Source: an uncultured Erythrobacter sp.
GTDB taxonomy: Bacteria; Pseudomonadota; Alphaproteobacteria; Sphingomonadales; Sphingomonadaceae
Assembly (NCBI GenBank): GCA_913055155.1
Contig: CAJXJR010000015.1
Location: forward strand, 34,223-98,222
Reading direction: 5' to 3'
DNA: 64,000 nt
Positions 45,749 through 55,321 of the stretch are shown one piece after another (positions within the stretch are counted from its first letter, which is position 1; every line of letters begins with the position of its first letter). The notes below the pieces were generated by a model that saw nothing but the letters and a program-made list of their open reading frames with translations, did no database searches and was not told the origin of the DNA. A program made the translations under genes and the position numbers.

Positions 45749-46474
45749 ATGGCCTTTTTCGGCTGGATAGCGGGCGAGGAGACGCCTCCTGCGCATTGGG
45801 ACCTGCGCCGCAACGGCTGGGCCCTTTGCAACGGTCGCAATGGCTGCCGGGCCGAATGCCGTCACGTGCTGATCTGCGACACCCGCAGCCTCGACTCGCC
45901 CGCCCGGCTGGCGCTCGCCGAAGCGGATCGACCGGCCTGGCGGCTGATCATGCTGGGAGTGGAAAACCCCGCCGAACGCGCGCACCTTTTGTCGATGGGC
46001 TGTGCAGAGGCGCTGTCGGCCGACACCGGCCTGCACGAACTGGAAGCGCGCACCAGGCGCGTGACGGAAATGTTCGGCATGTTGCCGCGCTGGCGCGATA
46101 TCGGCACGCTGACGCTGGACCTGTTCCACCGCGATGCCCGCAAGGGTGCTCGGTGGCTGGGCCTGCATCCGCGCGAATTCGGGCTGCTCTGGCGCCTGGC
46201 CGATACGCCGGGCCGGCGCGTCACCCGCAAGCAACTGATCAAGGACGTCTGGCGCCTGAACCACGAACCCGAGACCAACAGCGTGGAAGTCCACGTCTCG
46301 CGCCTGCGCGCCAAACTGGCCGGGGCAGGCTGTGAATCGCTGGTCGAGACCGTCCCGGAAGGCGGCTATCGCCTGGCCGACATGCGCTCCATCATACTCG
46401 CCTCGCCGCCACTGCAGCCCGATGCGCTGGACAAGTACCTGCGGCAGCTGGGCTGGGCTTCAGAAGTGGCCTGA
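45749..46474 (+). CDS. OmpR-type winged-helix regulator with degenerate receiver
   Basis: This 241-residue protein ends in a clear OmpR/PhoB DNA-binding domain (LGLHPREFGLLWRLADTPGRRVTRKQLI .. NSVEVHVSRLRAKL .. PEGGYRL; about residues 125-215). The N-terminal 115 residues are receiver-sized but have no recognisable phospho-acceptor aspartate, and hold three cysteines (CNGRNGCRAEC). It may sense something other than phosphorylation. No kinase is next to it. Confidence 0.8.
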   Translation: MAFFGWIAGEETPPAHWDLRRNGWALCNGRNGCRAECRHVLICDTRSLDSPARLALAEADRPAWRLIMLGVENPAERAHLLSMGCAEALSADTGLHELEARTRRVTEMFGMLPRWRDIGTLTLDLFHRDARKGARWLGLHPREFGLLWRLADTPGRRVTRKQLIKDVWRLNHEPETNSVEVHVSRLRAKLAGAGCESLVETVPEGGYRLADMRSIILASPPLQPDALDKYLRQLGWASEVA

Positions 46475-46562
46475 GCGCCCGGCGTCAGGTTAGGGCTGGC
46501 GCGCCGCGAACTTGGCGACTAGTCTTGCCGGACATAATCAACCAGGGAGAGGATCAATCGCG

Positions 46563-48017
46563 ATGGCGTCATCGCCAGACAAGGCAACGGGCCGCACACT
46601 TGATGTGTCGCAGTTCCTGCAGGGACTGACCTTCAACCGCTACCATCTGCAGATCCTGATCCTGTGCAGCCTCGTCACATTCTTCGACGGGCAGGATTTC
46701 ACCGCGCTATCCTATGCCCTCCCCTACATCCGTGAGGACATGGGCCTGACCGACGAAATGACCGGCTATGTCAGTTCGGCCGCGTTCCTCGGGCAGATGA
46801 TCGGCTCGCTCTTCGGCGCCTATCTGGGCGACGTTTTCGGCCGGCGTCCCGTCATCCTTACCTGCACCGTGGGCAGCGCGGTGCTGACGACCATCGTCGG
46901 TTTCGCCGCCAACGCCGAACAGCTGATCCTGCTGCGCTTCATCTCCGGCCTTGCCATCGGCGGGCTGCTGGCCCCCGTCTGGGCGCTCAGCATCGAGAGC
47001 ATGCCCAAGGCGATGCGCTCCACCTCTGTCACGATCATCATGCTGGGCTTCAGCTTTGGCGCCAGCTCTGCCGCCCCCATCGCCAACTGGACCGCACCCC
47101 ACCTCGGCTGGGAAGGCATCTTTTGGGTCTGCGGCGCAATGACCGGTGTGTTCGCGATGATCCTGCTGCTCACGCTGCCCGAAAGCACTCGCTGGATGGT
47201 GGCCAAGGGCAAGTCCCCCGATCGCATCAACCAGCAGCTGGGCAAGTTCCAGATCGGCTTCAACTCCGGCGCCTACAACGGCTACCTGCTTTCCGACGAG
47301 CGCGAGACGACCAAGAGCGAGAACCCGCTGCGCAAGTTCCGCGAGCTGTTCGTAGGCGCGCTGCTGATCGTCACCCCGCTGATCTGGGCTGCCTACTTCT
47401 TCTCCAGCATCGCGATCTATCTGAAGAACGCCTACGGCGTGCTGTTCATGGAGAACCTGGGCATCGAACGCACCGACGCCGCCTGGCTGGCAGGGGCCAG
47501 TGGCATGGTCGGCGCGCTGGGCGGTGTCGCCCTGCTGGCGCTTACCGAGAAACGCGGCCCCGGCTGGATCGCGCTGGCGCCGCTGCTGGGCATACCCTTC
47601 GTGCTGCTCGTCGGCTTCGGCTATGTCACCGGCGGCAGCGAACTGGCGATCATCCTGCTGATCGGCGCCATCTTCGTGGGCGCAGGCCATGCCGCGGTGA
47701 TTTCCATCACCAGCATCTATTACCCCAGCGCCGTGCGCAGCTTCGGCGGCGGCTGGGCCAGCTTCATGGCCAAGTTCGGCGCCGTGGCCGCGCCCATCAT
47801 CGGCACCCGCTTCCTGGCCGGCGACGGCACCGCGCTGGAGCGGCGCCTGGCCGCCATGGACGGCTATACCTTCACCGCCATGTGCCTGGGCGGGATCCTG
47901 GTGTGCATCCTGCTGTTGGCGCATTTCGCCAGGCGCCTGCCGCAAGACCAGTCTGCGCCCGCCGCCCCCACCGCTACGCCCGCCACAACCCCAGCAACCT
48001 CTCAGGCCGCAGAATAG
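46563..48017 (+). CDS. MFS sugar/acid transporter
   Basis: This 484-residue protein has twelve membrane segments with the sugar-porter-like loops GAYLGDVFGRRPVIL and LPESTRWMVAKGKSPDRI. The start MASSPDKATG is behind AGGGAGAGG. Thirteen bases separate it from the dehydratase gene, so it probably imports that enzyme's substrate, perhaps a sugar acid. The C-terminal tail is rich in Ala, Pro and Thr. Confidence 0.87.
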   Translation: MASSPDKATGRTLDVSQFLQGLTFNRYHLQILILCSLVTFFDGQDFTALSYALPYIREDMGLTDEMTGYVSSAAFLGQMIGSLFGAYLGDVFGRRPVILTCTVGSAVLTTIVGFAANAEQLILLRFISGLAIGGLLAPVWALSIESMPKAMRSTSVTIIMLGFSFGASSAAPIANWTAPHLGWEGIFWVCGAMTGVFAMILLLTLPESTRWMVAKGKSPDRINQQLGKFQIGFNSGAYNGYLLSDERETTKSENPLRKFRELFVGALLIVTPLIWAAYFFSSIAIYLKNAYGVLFMENLGIERTDAAWLAGASGMVGALGGVALLALTEKRGPGWIALAPLLGIPFVLLVGFGYVTGGSELAIILLIGAIFVGAGHAAVISITSIYYPSAVRSFGGGWASFMAKFGAVAAPIIGTRFLAGDGTALERRLAAMDGYTFTAMCLGGILVCILLLAHFARRLPQDQSAPAAPTATPATTPATSQAAE

Positions 48018-48030
48018 GAGCCTCCCCTCG

Positions 48031-49692
48031 ATGGTCGAATTGCGTTCGCTAGCCGCCAACAATCCCGGTCGCCGCGCCAACTGGCGCGCGCTGGGCCTGT
48101 CGAAGGAAGACATGGAAAAGCCCAAGATCGCGGTGGTCAATTCCTCCAGCGAACTGGCGATCTGCTATGCCCATCTCGATGGCATCGCGCAGATGGTGAA
48201 GGAGGAAATCCGCAAGGCCGGCGGCGTGCCGTTCGAAGTGCGCACGGCGGCCCCGTCTGACTTCATCACCGGCGCGGCCAAGGCGGGCAGCTATATCCTG
48301 GCAGGGCGCGATATCATCGCCAACGATATCGAAGTGCAGGTGGAGGCCGCCCTGCTCGACGGGATGATCTGCCTGACCAGCTGCGACAAGACCCCTCCAG
48401 GCCACCTGATGGCGGCCGCGAGGCTCAATATCCCCACCATCCTGGTGATCGGCGGTTACCAGCAGGCGGGCGAGATCGATGGCGAGCCGGTGGACGTGGA
48501 AGACGTGTGGTCGGGCCAGGTCGGCGCGATCTTCGGCAAGGAGCCTAAATTCCCCATCCCCGACATGGCCGAAAACGCCATCATGGGGCCGGGCGTTTGC
48601 GCCGGCATGGCGACGGCCAACACCATGCATTCCGTGGTGGAGGCGCTGGGCATGTGCCTGCCGGGAAACGCGCCGGTGCGCGGCAACAGCCCCAAGATGC
48701 AGGCCAACGCCCGCGCGGCAGGCCGCCGCATCGTCGACATGGTGTGGGAAGACCTGCGCCCGCGCCAGATCCTGACGCCTGCCGCCTTCCGCAATGCCGT
48801 GGCGACGCTGCTGGCCGTCGGCGGCTCGATCAACGCCATCAAGCACCTGCAGGCCACCGCCATCGAGGCGGAAAACGGCGTCGATGTGTTTGCGCTGATG
48901 GAAGAGTTCAGCGACGTCCCGCTGCTTTCCCCCGTGCGCCCCACCGGCGCCGTGCGGATCGAACAGTTCGAGGATGCAGGCGGCGCACGCGCCGTGCTCA
49001 AGCGGCTCGAATCGCGGATCAACCCCGAGGCGATGACCTGCACGGGCAAGACGCTGGCAGAAAACCTGGCAGACTATGAAGTCGAAGGGCCGGATATCAT
49101 CCAGCCGCTCGATGCACCGTTCAGCGATGGCCCCACCATCGCCATCCTTTCCGGCAGCTTTGCCGATACTGCCGTGGTGCGCCTGGGCATCCGCGACGGC
49201 AGCCGCCCGGAAGAATTCACCGGAACGGCGCGCGTGTTCGAGGATACGCACAGCTGCATGGCGGCGATCGAGGCGGGCGAGATCAAGGACGGCGACGTCG
49301 TCATCAGCCGCAACCAGGGCCTGAAAGGCGGCCCGGCGATGGGCGGCGGCGCATCGCTGATTCTGTTCGCACTGGATGCGGCGGGTCTGGCCAAGACCAC
49401 CGCCTTCGTCACCGACGGGCAGCTTTCCGGCCTGTGCCTGAAGGGCCTGACCGTTGCCGAAGTCTCTCCCGAAGCGGCAGAGGACGGTTCGCCCATTGGC
49501 CTGGTGCGCGATGGCGATACCGTGCGCATCTCGGTGCAGAACCGCAGCATCGATCTCGACGTGCCGGCAGAGGAACTGGCCAGGCGCGCCGGGCCGGGCC
49601 TGCGCACCGGCGCGACCGGTTACCTGTCGAATTTCCGCGAGAGCGTGCGCCCGATGCGCACCGGCGGGGTGCTGTTGCCGGAGAAGGAGTAA
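48031..49692 (+). CDS. IlvD/Edd-family dehydratase
   Basis: This 553-residue protein has the family features: cluster cysteines Cys45, Cys118 in TSCDKTPPG and Cys190 in GVCAGMATANTM, then FEDTHSCMAAIEAGEI and TDGQLSGLCLKG. Members are Fe-S dehydratases of dihydroxy acids or sugar acids. Because it sits with a transporter and no ilv genes, a sugar-acid dehydratase role is more likely than valine synthesis. The GACGG motif of true IlvD is GVCAG here. Confidence 0.88.
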   Translation: MVELRSLAANNPGRRANWRALGLSKEDMEKPKIAVVNSSSELAICYAHLDGIAQMVKEEIRKAGGVPFEVRTAAPSDFITGAAKAGSYILAGRDIIANDIEVQVEAALLDGMICLTSCDKTPPGHLMAAARLNIPTILVIGGYQQAGEIDGEPVDVEDVWSGQVGAIFGKEPKFPIPDMAENAIMGPGVCAGMATANTMHSVVEALGMCLPGNAPVRGNSPKMQANARAAGRRIVDMVWEDLRPRQILTPAAFRNAVATLLAVGGSINAIKHLQATAIEAENGVDVFALMEEFSDVPLLSPVRPTGAVRIEQFEDAGGARAVLKRLESRINPEAMTCTGKTLAENLADYEVEGPDIIQPLDAPFSDGPTIAILSGSFADTAVVRLGIRDGSRPEEFTGTARVFEDTHSCMAAIEAGEIKDGDVVISRNQGLKGGPAMGGGASLILFALDAAGLAKTTAFVTDGQLSGLCLKGLTVAEVSPEAAEDGSPIGLVRDGDTVRISVQNRSIDLDVPAEELARRAGPGLRTGATGYLSNFRESVRPMRTGGVLLPEKE

Positions 49693-49699
49693 GGCGCGA

Positions 49700-49993
49700 T
49701 CAGCGCCCCATCAGCCCTTCCAATCGCGCCAGCACCGTCTCGTGCAGTGGTGCTTCGAAGGCAATTCCCGCACGGCCGTCCTCGGCCCACACCAGCTCGG
49801 CAGGCAGGGCGGAAAGGCCCGGCAGCGTCACCAGCACGCGCTCGCCCGGGCGGGCGGCAGAGCCGTGGAAATCGACCATGCAGCCACCGGCGGAGATATC
49901 GAGCACCTGCAGGTCGATAGAACCGCCGGTCTTGGCGCGCACCTTCGCGCGCACCACGTTCGCATCGTTCCGGTCCATCAGCCCTGTCGCCAT
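49700..49993 (-). CDS. PilZ-domain protein
   Basis: This 97-residue protein has a compact PilZ-like fold with DISAGGCMVDF and a late LVWAEDGRAGIAFEAPL strand pair. PilZ proteins often bind cyclic di-GMP; the arginine pair expected before the D-x-S-x-x-G motif is only partly present (RAKVRAK). The start MATGLMDRND is a choice; in-frame ATGs further out exist. Confidence 0.75.
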   Translation of the reverse strand: MATGLMDRNDANVVRAKVRAKTGGSIDLQVLDISAGGCMVDFHGSAARPGERVLVTLPGLSALPAELVWAEDGRAGIAFEAPLHETVLARLEGLMGR

Positions 49994-50104
49994 GTGTGGT
50001 TGCCCTTTCGCCTGGTGCATCAGACATAGGCGAAAGCTGTTTACCGAATGCTTACCGCGCTCCCTAAGCATGCAGACATTATCGCGGTGAATGCGGGCGC
50101 AACC

Positions 50105-50896
50105 CTATTCGGCAGGCATCGCCCGCCTATCGACCCACGCGAAGGCAAAGCTTTGCCCGTGCGGTCCTTCGCCTTTCAGACGGAATTGCCACCCTTCGTT
50201 GGCTTGCACTCTTTCATCACTGTCCAGGGCAAGGGTGCAGCGAAAATCTTCGGCAGGTATGACAGTCTGCGCGACAATTTCGATCAACCGGGTTGCAAGT
50301 TCGGGCAGTTCATCCCCCGCCAAGATCTGCCTGACCATGGCCTCGCTCTGCGCGGCAACGATGAAGCCCCATTCGTGGCTGTCACCGTAGCAAAAGCAGC
50401 ACCGATAGCCTTCCTTGTCCAATAGCGATGTTACCCGTCGCCAGACAACCGATGAGGCAGCAGATATCTTCGCATATTCGTCGCTTGCGAGACCAATCTT
50501 CCCGCGAGCAAGCAGGACAGGAACGGCCCCCGGACGTAATAGCTCACGCTTGATGTGATCTTCCCTGCGCCGAGCCGCAGCCAAGCGCAGACGCATCCAA
50601 ACCTGGCGCAAGCGGAACTTCAGCCTTCGGTGGCTTAGCAAGGACACGGAGAACTGGATGCTTTCCCGGTTGAGTGGGTCCTTGAAACCTTCCACCAGCG
50701 GGCCATCGTAGCCAGCCTGCCAGAAGGTCGGCTCAAGCGTTGCGTCGTTCTCACCTGTACGCCTGACGCTGCGCGGCATCGCTCCCGAAAACGCGATGAC
50801 CCGGAACATGCCGGTGCTGCCCTCACGCCGTTCTTCGCCTTGCAGGCCTGTAGCAGCGGCAAGTTCTGCCAGCCGTTCTATCGAAGTTGCCGCCAC
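50105..50896 (-). CDS. Hypothetical protein after the FAD oxidoreductase
   Basis: This 263-residue soluble protein starts at a GTG five bases after the stop of the FAD oxidoreductase and is probably in the same transcript. A notable cluster is YRCCFCYGDSHEWGF near the middle, and a basic stretch RLRLAAARRREDHIKREL. I do not recognise the family and assign no function. Confidence 0.7.
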   Translation of the reverse strand: MAATSIERLAELAAATGLQGEERREGSTGMFRVIAFSGAMPRSVRRTGENDATLEPTFWQAGYDGPLVEGFKDPLNRESIQFSVSLLSHRRLKFRLRQVWMRLRLAAARRREDHIKRELLRPGAVPVLLARGKIGLASDEYAKISAASSVVWRRVTSLLDKEGYRCCFCYGDSHEWGFIVAAQSEAMVRQILAGDELPELATRLIEIVAQTVIPAEDFRCTLALDSDERVQANEGWQFRLKGEGPHGQSFAFAWVDRRAMPAE

Positions 50897-50901
50897 TGTG
50901 C

Positions 50902-52383
50902 CTATTCTGCGGCCACGGCAGCACTCTGCCTCACCGCCGCCACTGCGGCATCGTCATGAAGGTGCGCGCCCTGTTCGCGCAGCACCTTGCGGATCGCATC
51001 GACATCCACTGCGCGCGGCTGCACGCCCTGGTCTGCTGCCAGCGCGGCGCCCACGCCTGCAGCCTGGCCGGTCAGCCAGCATTGCGGGATTTCACGCATG
51101 AAGCCGTGGCTGTTGGCATCACAGCTGATATGACGCCCGCCCACCAGCAAGCCATCCAGTGCGCGCGGCACCAGCGAGCCGTAACCGACCGAGACCACCG
51201 GGAACTTAGGGCTGAGCGACGGCGATACGCCAATCTCGTCCGCCAGCGGATCGGATTCGCTCCAGTGACTGCGCAAGACCTTGCCCACCCCGGCCAGTCG
51301 CCGGGTGTGGCGAACACCCAGCTGGCTGGCACTTTGCAGGCTGTAGACATTCTCGAAACCGGGAGCATGCTTGCGGAAGAACTGGCAGTGCCCTTCCATC
51401 AACCGGTGACTGCGGATCTCCACTTCGGTCTGGTCGTCCACGTCCAGCGCGGAAAGGCCGCTCTGGCGCGGGCCGAGGAACAGCGCGATATCGGGCCGCC
51501 AGCTGACATAGGGCGTCTGGAAATAGCCAAGCTCTTCGCGGCCGCGCTCCATGAACTGGCGCAGCTCGTCCGGGTGGTGGACTTTCCAGTCGATCCAGCG
51601 GTCCATGTCGACACCGCCCAGCACCCAGCCGGTGTTCATCGAATGGTGGACGTCGCCTTCCTCGATATCGTCTTCGTAGTCGGCACCGGCACGGGCAAAC
51701 ATGTCGCCATCGCCGGTGGTGTCGATCACCACCTTGGCCATCAGCGCGTGACGGCCCATCTTGCTCTCGAAGATGGCCCCCCTGGCCTGGCCGTCCTCCA
51801 CCAGCGGGCGCGCGGCCCAGGCATGGAAGACGATGCGCACACCTGCCTCCAGCAGCATTTCCTGATTGTTGAGCTTCATCCGTTCGGGGTCGAGCGTGGG
51901 TGCCCATTGCACCACGCCGTGGAAAGCGGTGGTTCGCTGGCCCCAATAGCCCGCCTTCACCGGATCCTGGCTGCCCCAGTCCTCGCGCGGGGGACCGGCC
52001 ACGCCTTCGGGCGGCATGCGATCGATGAAATGGCGGGCAAAGCCCTGGATCACGTGGTTGCCCTGCCAGTCGGTCATGCGGTCGATCCACATGACCAGGC
52101 CGCCGGTGGAGAGCCCGCCCAGGCAATTGTAGCGTTCCAGCAGGCACACGTCCGCACCCGCCTTGGCCGCTGCCCATGCCGCCGCGCAACCGGCAGGGCC
52201 GCCACCGATCACGGCGACGTCGCACTTGTGATAGATATCGATATCGCGCGCATCCTCGCGCACCGTGCCCGTGCCATTGGGCGGCGGCAGGTTGCGGCTG
52301 TCGCTGGAGAATACGTCGGAACCAAGGAAGCGCTCTTCCTTGTGCCCCTCGATACGCTGCATTTTGGGTTTGTCGTCGGCCAC
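50902..52383 (-). CDS. FAD-dependent oxidoreductase
   Basis: This 493-residue protein has the FAD motif VAVIGGGPAGCAAAWAAAKAG followed by LLERYNCLGGLSTGG and the late DTTGDGDMFA motif, matching the FAD_oxidored family of flavoproteins that oxidise unknown small molecules. There is no signal peptide or anchor. The start is GTG at 52383 (VADDKPKM) behind AAAGGAA. It heads a short leftward operon with the next hypothetical gene. Confidence 0.87.
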   Translation of the reverse strand: MADDKPKMQRIEGHKEERFLGSDVFSSDSRNLPPPNGTGTVREDARDIDIYHKCDVAVIGGGPAGCAAAWAAAKAGADVCLLERYNCLGGLSTGGLVMWIDRMTDWQGNHVIQGFARHFIDRMPPEGVAGPPREDWGSQDPVKAGYWGQRTTAFHGVVQWAPTLDPERMKLNNQEMLLEAGVRIVFHAWAARPLVEDGQARGAIFESKMGRHALMAKVVIDTTGDGDMFARAGADYEDDIEEGDVHHSMNTGWVLGGVDMDRWIDWKVHHPDELRQFMERGREELGYFQTPYVSWRPDIALFLGPRQSGLSALDVDDQTEVEIRSHRLMEGHCQFFRKHAPGFENVYSLQSASQLGVRHTRRLAGVGKVLRSHWSESDPLADEIGVSPSLSPKFPVVSVGYGSLVPRALDGLLVGGRHISCDANSHGFMREIPQCWLTGQAAGVGAALAADQGVQPRAVDVDAIRKVLREQGAHLHDDAAVAAVRQSAAVAAE

Positions 52384-52516
52384 GGCTATTCCTTTGTCTC
52401 CCGGACTTGGCCCGTGCCTACCGTATGCTTGTTGACTTCGTCCAGACCGCCGCAGGTCCGTACCGGCCAAGAAACCGTTGCACATGGGCAAACGAGACGC
52501 TACTTGCGCGCGCTCC

Positions 52517-52590
52517 GGCCCGATGGCGGAGTGGTTACGCAGAGGACTGCAAATCCTTGCACGCCGGTTCGATTCCGGCTCGGGCCTCCA
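52517..52590 (+). tRNA. tRNA-Cys (GCA)
   Basis: A full 74-nt cloverleaf: acceptor GGCCCGA/TCGGGCC, anticodon GCA at 52549-52551, T-loop GGTTCGATTCC, discriminator T and an encoded CCA. Confidence 0.96.
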
Positions 52591-52650
52591 CTTCCCTGCA
52601 GTTCCCCGTTGCCGACCGGCAAGGGTGGCACTAAGGGGCAGTGCCGGAAT

Positions 52651-52726
52651 GCCGCTTTAGCTCAGTTGGTAGAGCACATCATTCGTAATGATGGGGTCAC
52701 GTGTTCGAGTCACGTAAGCGGCACCA
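52651..52726 (+). tRNA. tRNA-Thr (CGT)
   Basis: A full 76-nt cloverleaf: acceptor GCCGCTT/AAGCGGC, D-arm TAGCTCAGTTGGTAGAGC, anticodon CGT at 52684-52686 and an encoded ACCA end. Its 3' third forms the start of the first 225-bp repeat, marking it as the integration target of the accessory region. Confidence 0.97.
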
Positions 52727-52915
52727 CCCATTTTTCTATTATATTACAACACTTTAGTTGCATTTTCGAATGCAGCAATTGTCGCGCCCATTCCGACGCT
52801 TGTCGCGCGAGGGCATTAAAGCGCGGTGCCACGAAGCGTCTCTGGCACCGCGATTCCGGGCAAATCTCCGTGTGATTCTCTACCCCCCGAAAACCCAGCC
52901 ACCAGTTGCAGATGC
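52691..52915 (+). repeat. 225-bp repeat, copy 1 (at the live tRNA-Thr 3' end)
   Basis: It begins with the T-arm and 3' acceptor strand of the intact tRNA-Thr, then a variable A/T-rich part. A palindromic core with 10-bp arms follows (52822-52831 with 52843-52852), then the conserved end box CCAGCCACCAGTTGCAGATG. It aligns without gaps to copies 2 and 3. The dctA-like stop codon lies 44 bases beyond its end. Confidence 0.85.
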
Positions 52916-52958
52916 ACAAAACGCATTTCGGCGGATCACTTGATAGAGACCATCTGCC

Positions 52959-54281
52959 CTAGTTTCCCGCCTTCTGCGCCGAAGGGTCGCCAATCGCATT
53001 GCGCAAGATTGTCGTTGCTGTGAGGTCTCCAGTCACGTTCACAACCGTTCGGCACATATCCAGCAGACGGTCGACGCCAAGGATTATGACCAATCCAGCA
53101 GCCGGTATTCCGAAGCCGGCCGCAACACTTGCCAGGATTGCAATGCTAACGCCGGGTGTGCCTGGTGCACCGATTGAAGAGCCTACAAGCGTTGCAACGA
53201 GCAAGAGCGTTTCAGCTCCACTCAATTCAACTCCGGACATCTGGGCAAGGAAGAGGATCGCGACGCTTTGGTAAAGAGCCGTGCCAGCCATGTTCATTGT
53301 CGCACCGACTGGTACCACTAGGCTGGCAACATCTTCGGGCACATGCAGCCTTCTCGCAGCCTGAATAGTGCTTGGCATCACGGCAGATGAGCTGGAGGTC
53401 GAAAAGGCGAGAAGGAGCGTTTGTCCAGCTGCTGCGAAGAAATCGTGAATGCTTGTTCGTCCAAGCAGAGCAAGAAGTACGAGGTAGATCCCGAACAATA
53501 GAGCCAGGCCGATGAGGACTGTGGCAACATAAGAAGCGAGCCCCAAAAGTGACTCAAGGCCAATCTGCATCATGAGCTGCGCCATCAGGCCAAAAACGGC
53601 GAAAGGAGTAAGCAACATTGCCCACTTCACGATGGTCATTGAGATCGACATCACCGAGTCGAGGAGTGACAGGAAAGGCGCAGCCCTCTCAGGCCTGACC
53701 TGCGTCGCTGCAACGCCCGCGAGGATCGCCAGTATGACGATTGCTAGCAGGTCTCCCTCCATAACCGACGCTGCAGGGTTCGTCGGCAGGACGCCGACGA
53801 CAAGGTCTGGAAGCACCTTGAAGTCGAAGCCTTCCACGCTGGTTGGTATGTCTCCTCCCGATGGCACGTCTTGCTCCATGCCTGCTCCCGGCTTGATCAA
53901 TTGAGCAAGGGTCACGCCTATCCAGGATGCAGCGGCAGTTGTCGCGATTATGAAGACGCCCAACCGAAGTCCCACGCGTCGCATGACCTCTTCGGAAGGG
54001 GCACCTGCAAGCCCACCGACAATCGACGAGAAGACCAGCGGCACGAGGACGATTGCAATCAGACCCAAGAAGAGTTTGCCGGGCAAGGCAAACCACGAGC
54101 CAAGTGTGTGTGCAGTTTCTGGGCGCACCACTCCGAAAGTGGGACCAAGAGTAGTGCCAACCACGACGCCCAAGACCATGGCCAGAATGACCTGCACCCA
54201 CAGCCGGGAGCGAACCCAGACACGTAGCTTGGACCTCTGACGGTAAATCTTGACGAGTTCGGATGTCGCATCGTTCAGCAT
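52959..54281 (-). CDS. Dicarboxylate/amino acid:cation symporter (DAACS family)
   Basis: This 440-residue membrane protein has the DAACS signatures: the serine-rich re-entrant loop LAFSTSSSSAVMP, VVPVGATMNMAGTALYQ and GVDRLLDMCRTVVNVTGD. It imports C4-dicarboxylates, glutamate or aspartate with sodium or protons. It is a cargo gene between repeat copies 1 and 2, with its own upstream gap of about 140 bases for a promoter. Confidence 0.9.
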   Translation of the reverse strand: MLNDATSELVKIYRQRSKLRVWVRSRLWVQVILAMVLGVVVGTTLGPTFGVVRPETAHTLGSWFALPGKLFLGLIAIVLVPLVFSSIVGGLAGAPSEEVMRRVGLRLGVFIIATTAAASWIGVTLAQLIKPGAGMEQDVPSGGDIPTSVEGFDFKVLPDLVVGVLPTNPAASVMEGDLLAIVILAILAGVAATQVRPERAAPFLSLLDSVMSISMTIVKWAMLLTPFAVFGLMAQLMMQIGLESLLGLASYVATVLIGLALLFGIYLVLLALLGRTSIHDFFAAAGQTLLLAFSTSSSSAVMPSTIQAARRLHVPEDVASLVVPVGATMNMAGTALYQSVAILFLAQMSGVELSGAETLLLVATLVGSSIGAPGTPGVSIAILASVAAGFGIPAAGLVIILGVDRLLDMCRTVVNVTGDLTATTILRNAIGDPSAQKAGN

Positions 54282-54420
54282 GAAACAAGCATGCCGCGTT
54301 CATGGATTGATAGCGAGTGGAATAGTCCCGATTTCCGGCATAGCACAGGCACAATGGTCTCTTGCGCATTTACCTACTCACAACTGACCGAAAACGCGCG
54401 AGAAAATTCGGAATTTGGTG

Positions 54421-54645
54421 GTGGGGTCAAAAGTTCGAGTCAACTGCGTGGCACCACCTATTTTATCATTCTATATCAATATATTATGACGATTTCGTTG
54501 GGTCGGTATTGTCCCGGCAATTCCGGCGCTTGCGGCGACGGGCCTGTGAAACTCAGTGCCCCAAAGCGTCTCTGGCACAGCCAATCTACGCAAATCTTCG
54601 GGTGATTCTCTAACCCCCGAAAATCCAGCCACCAGTTGCAGATGC
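54421..54645 (+). repeat. 225-bp repeat, copy 2
   Basis: It starts with a tRNA 3'-end-like sequence (GTTCGAGTC, then GTGGCACCACC) without the rest of a tRNA, and has the GTGCC/GGCAC core at 54556-54578. The last 48 bases differ from copy 1 at only four positions. The uracil-glycosylase-like gene stops 14 bases after it. Confidence 0.85.
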
Positions 54646-54658
54646 TGTTTTGCAGGTA

Positions 54659-55321
54659 TTAGCCTAAGCGAGACGCAATTGCTTGGCATGCGCGGCCCCG
54701 TACATCATCAAAATCGCGAACCCATCGGTTGAATGCAGGTGGGGCGAGACTTGGGGTTAGTACGTAAAACCGACCAGAAACCTCTTTGCACATTAGCTTT
54801 TCGCCATCCGCCAACTTTCTGGGCAAACGGGGCTCAAAGCGGCTCCGGAATTTCCTGAGCGTTCCGGCCCCATGCAACCACACGACTTCGGGTCTCACGC
54901 TCTCGAGAAGGTGTTTGAATATGGCTTCACCTCGATCGCGACCTTCACGATTAACCGGCGCAGACAGATCCGAGCTCATCCGAGTAGGGTAGGAGTTCAG
55001 ATTGGTTTCCAACACGTCCTGGATGCCAACGCTCTTCAGGGCCACCCTCACACTGTCGAGATTGCGACGCGTTGGCGAAGGTTTCCCTGCTGTTATGTCA
55101 TCATAAATCGCGCGAAGGCTCCGCCCATTGCGATTGAACAGCGCATCCAGATAGACATCGAATGACTTGATCTTCTCGATTGGGAAAGGCTTGGCCGGAT
55201 TCGCACCAACCACCCAGACCTTACATGTTTCGGGGGCCCGGCTCGAGGTCATCCATGGTCGAAGATAACCGCCTAAGACAGGTGTCAGAAGCGGACGCAA
55301 TCGCTGCTCCAGTTCAGTCAC
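54659..55321 (-). CDS. Uracil-DNA-glycosylase-superfamily-like protein
   Basis: This 220-residue protein has a pattern like distant members of the uracil-DNA glycosylase fold: VVGANPAKPF (residues 37-46), LETNLNSYPT (104-113), VVWLHGAGT (146-154) and LTPSLAPP (188-195). If so it may act on damaged or modified bases. The match is by eye and uncertain. Its start overlaps the upstream gene by four bases (ATGA), so the two are made together. Confidence 0.6.
   Translation of the reverse strand: MTELEQRLRPLLTPVLGGYLRPWMTSSRAPETCKVWVVGANPAKPFPIEKIKSFDVYLDALFNRNGRSLRAIYDDITAGKPSPTRRNLDSVRVALKSVGIQDVLETNLNSYPTRMSSDLSAPVNREGRDRGEAIFKHLLESVRPEVVWLHGAGTLRKFRSRFEPRLPRKLADGEKLMCKEVSGRFYVLTPSLAPPAFNRWVRDFDDVRGRACQAIASRLG

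Noticed and set aside
46707..48140. 477-codon leftward frame opposite the MFS gene
   Set aside because: Antisense shadow; the MFS frame and its spacing to the dehydratase are clear.
54421..54458. A second tRNA gene
   Set aside because: Only a T-arm/acceptor-like 3' end is present; there is no anticodon or D-arm and the stem is mismatched.
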